Assembly: GCF_019802085.1 (NCBI RefSeq)
Contig: NZ_JAHVHV010000004.1
Location: 1 to 64,000, forward strand
Reading direction: 5' to 3'
Source of the DNA: Ferrimonas balearica
Lineage (GTDB): Bacteria > Pseudomonadota > Gammaproteobacteria > Enterobacterales > Shewanellaceae
Length of the DNA: 64,000 bases
Part shown: positions 63,873 to 64,000 of the stretch, piece after piece
Position numbering within the stretch: the first letter of the stretch is position 1
How the letters are laid out: each line of letters starts with the position of its first letter
Position numbers and translations under genes: made by a program
The notes under the pieces: generated by a model
What the model was told of the DNA's origin: nothing
Seen by the model: the letters and a program-made list of their open reading frames with translations, nothing else
Databases searched by the model: none

Positions 63873-64000
63873 ATGACCCGGCCAGTTCGTCTCCTTTGCG
63901 CCGGGCCGGTGTTGTTTGCTTTGCTCGCTTTCCTGCCCGCCGCACAGGCCAATGAGACCCCATACGACCACCCCCTAGCCCCGTCGCTGCCCCCGGCCAC
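63873..64000 (+). CDS. Partial secreted protein, cut by the window end
   Basis: Only the first 42 codons are present. ATG at 63873 follows GGAG. The start MTRPVRLLCAGPVLFALLAF continuing LPAAQANETPYDH is a typical signal peptide with cleavage after AQA. The family cannot be recognised from this fragment. Confidence 0.65.
   Translation, partial: MTRPVRLLCAGPVLFALLAFLPAAQANETPYDHPLAPSLPPA

Overview
The window looks like chromosomal DNA of a marine gammaproteobacterium of the Alteromonadales, close to Ferrimonas or Shewanella. This rests on high GC content, housekeeping proteins close to E. coli and Shewanella versions, and conserved gene neighbourhoods (clpB-pgeF-rluD/bamD, murJ-ribF-ileS-lspA-fkpB-ispH, lasT/thrLABC, raiA-pheL-pheA ... 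tyrA-aroF, rpsP-rimM-trmD-rplS, ffh/ypjD-corB). The genus is an inference; no 16S sequence lies inside the window. I see no insertion sequence, prophage, CRISPR array or tRNA gene.

Layout. 1-480: promoters and boxA leader of an rRNA operon that reads leftward out of the window. 480-8.2 kb: small secreted protein, clpB with a heat-shock-type promoter, pgeF, rluD, bamD, glnB, nadE. 8.3-13.5 kb: minor-pilin operon fimT-pilW-pilX plus a 775-residue PilV-like pilin, with a divergent pilE. 13.6-20.9 kb: ispH, fkpB, lspA, ileS, ribF, murJ. 21.1-25.3 kb: rpsT, an M28 peptidase, yaaA, an AGCS symporter. 25.3-28.6 kb: a long regulatory intergenic region with a HexR-type palindrome, then tal-pgi. 28.7-31.2 kb: DUF3545 protein, hemerythrin, ung, nfo. 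31.2-36.8 kb: thrLABC with its attenuator, and lasT. 36.9-43 kb: aceK, slyD, an AraC regulator, a DUF3302/HlyD pair, yegS. 43-46.5 kb: trpR-mtr with a trp operator, cytochrome c', cytochrome b561, raiA. 46.6-48.7 kb: pheL and an enlarged pheA. 48.9-55.6 kb: a neutral-lipid (wax ester/TAG) cluster. 55.6-57.8 kb: tyrA and aroF. 57.9-64 kb: rplS-trmD-rimM-rpsP, ffh, ypjD, corB, and the start of a secreted protein.

The most interesting block is 46.6-57.8 kb. In E. coli the order is raiA-pheL-pheA next to tyrA-aroF. Here about 7 kb of lipid genes sits between pheA and tyrA. It holds a Marinobacter-type fatty acyl-CoA reductase, a START-like protein, a TetR regulator, an HSL-type esterase, a WS/DGAT acyltransferase, two phasin-like proteins in the same operon as the acyltransferase, and a PHA-granule-family protein. 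There is no PHA synthase. The simplest reading is a wax-ester or triacylglycerol storage system with its own droplet-coat proteins. Next to it, PheA carries an extra C-terminal domain homologous to type I-beta DAHP synthase. That domain has lost the visible metal ligands and the KPRTSP-type loop, so it is probably a regulatory pseudoenzyme.

Amino-acid biosynthesis is controlled here by readable regulatory DNA: Thr/Ile-codon and Phe-codon leader peptides with attenuators, and a trp operator in front of a trpR-mtr operon.
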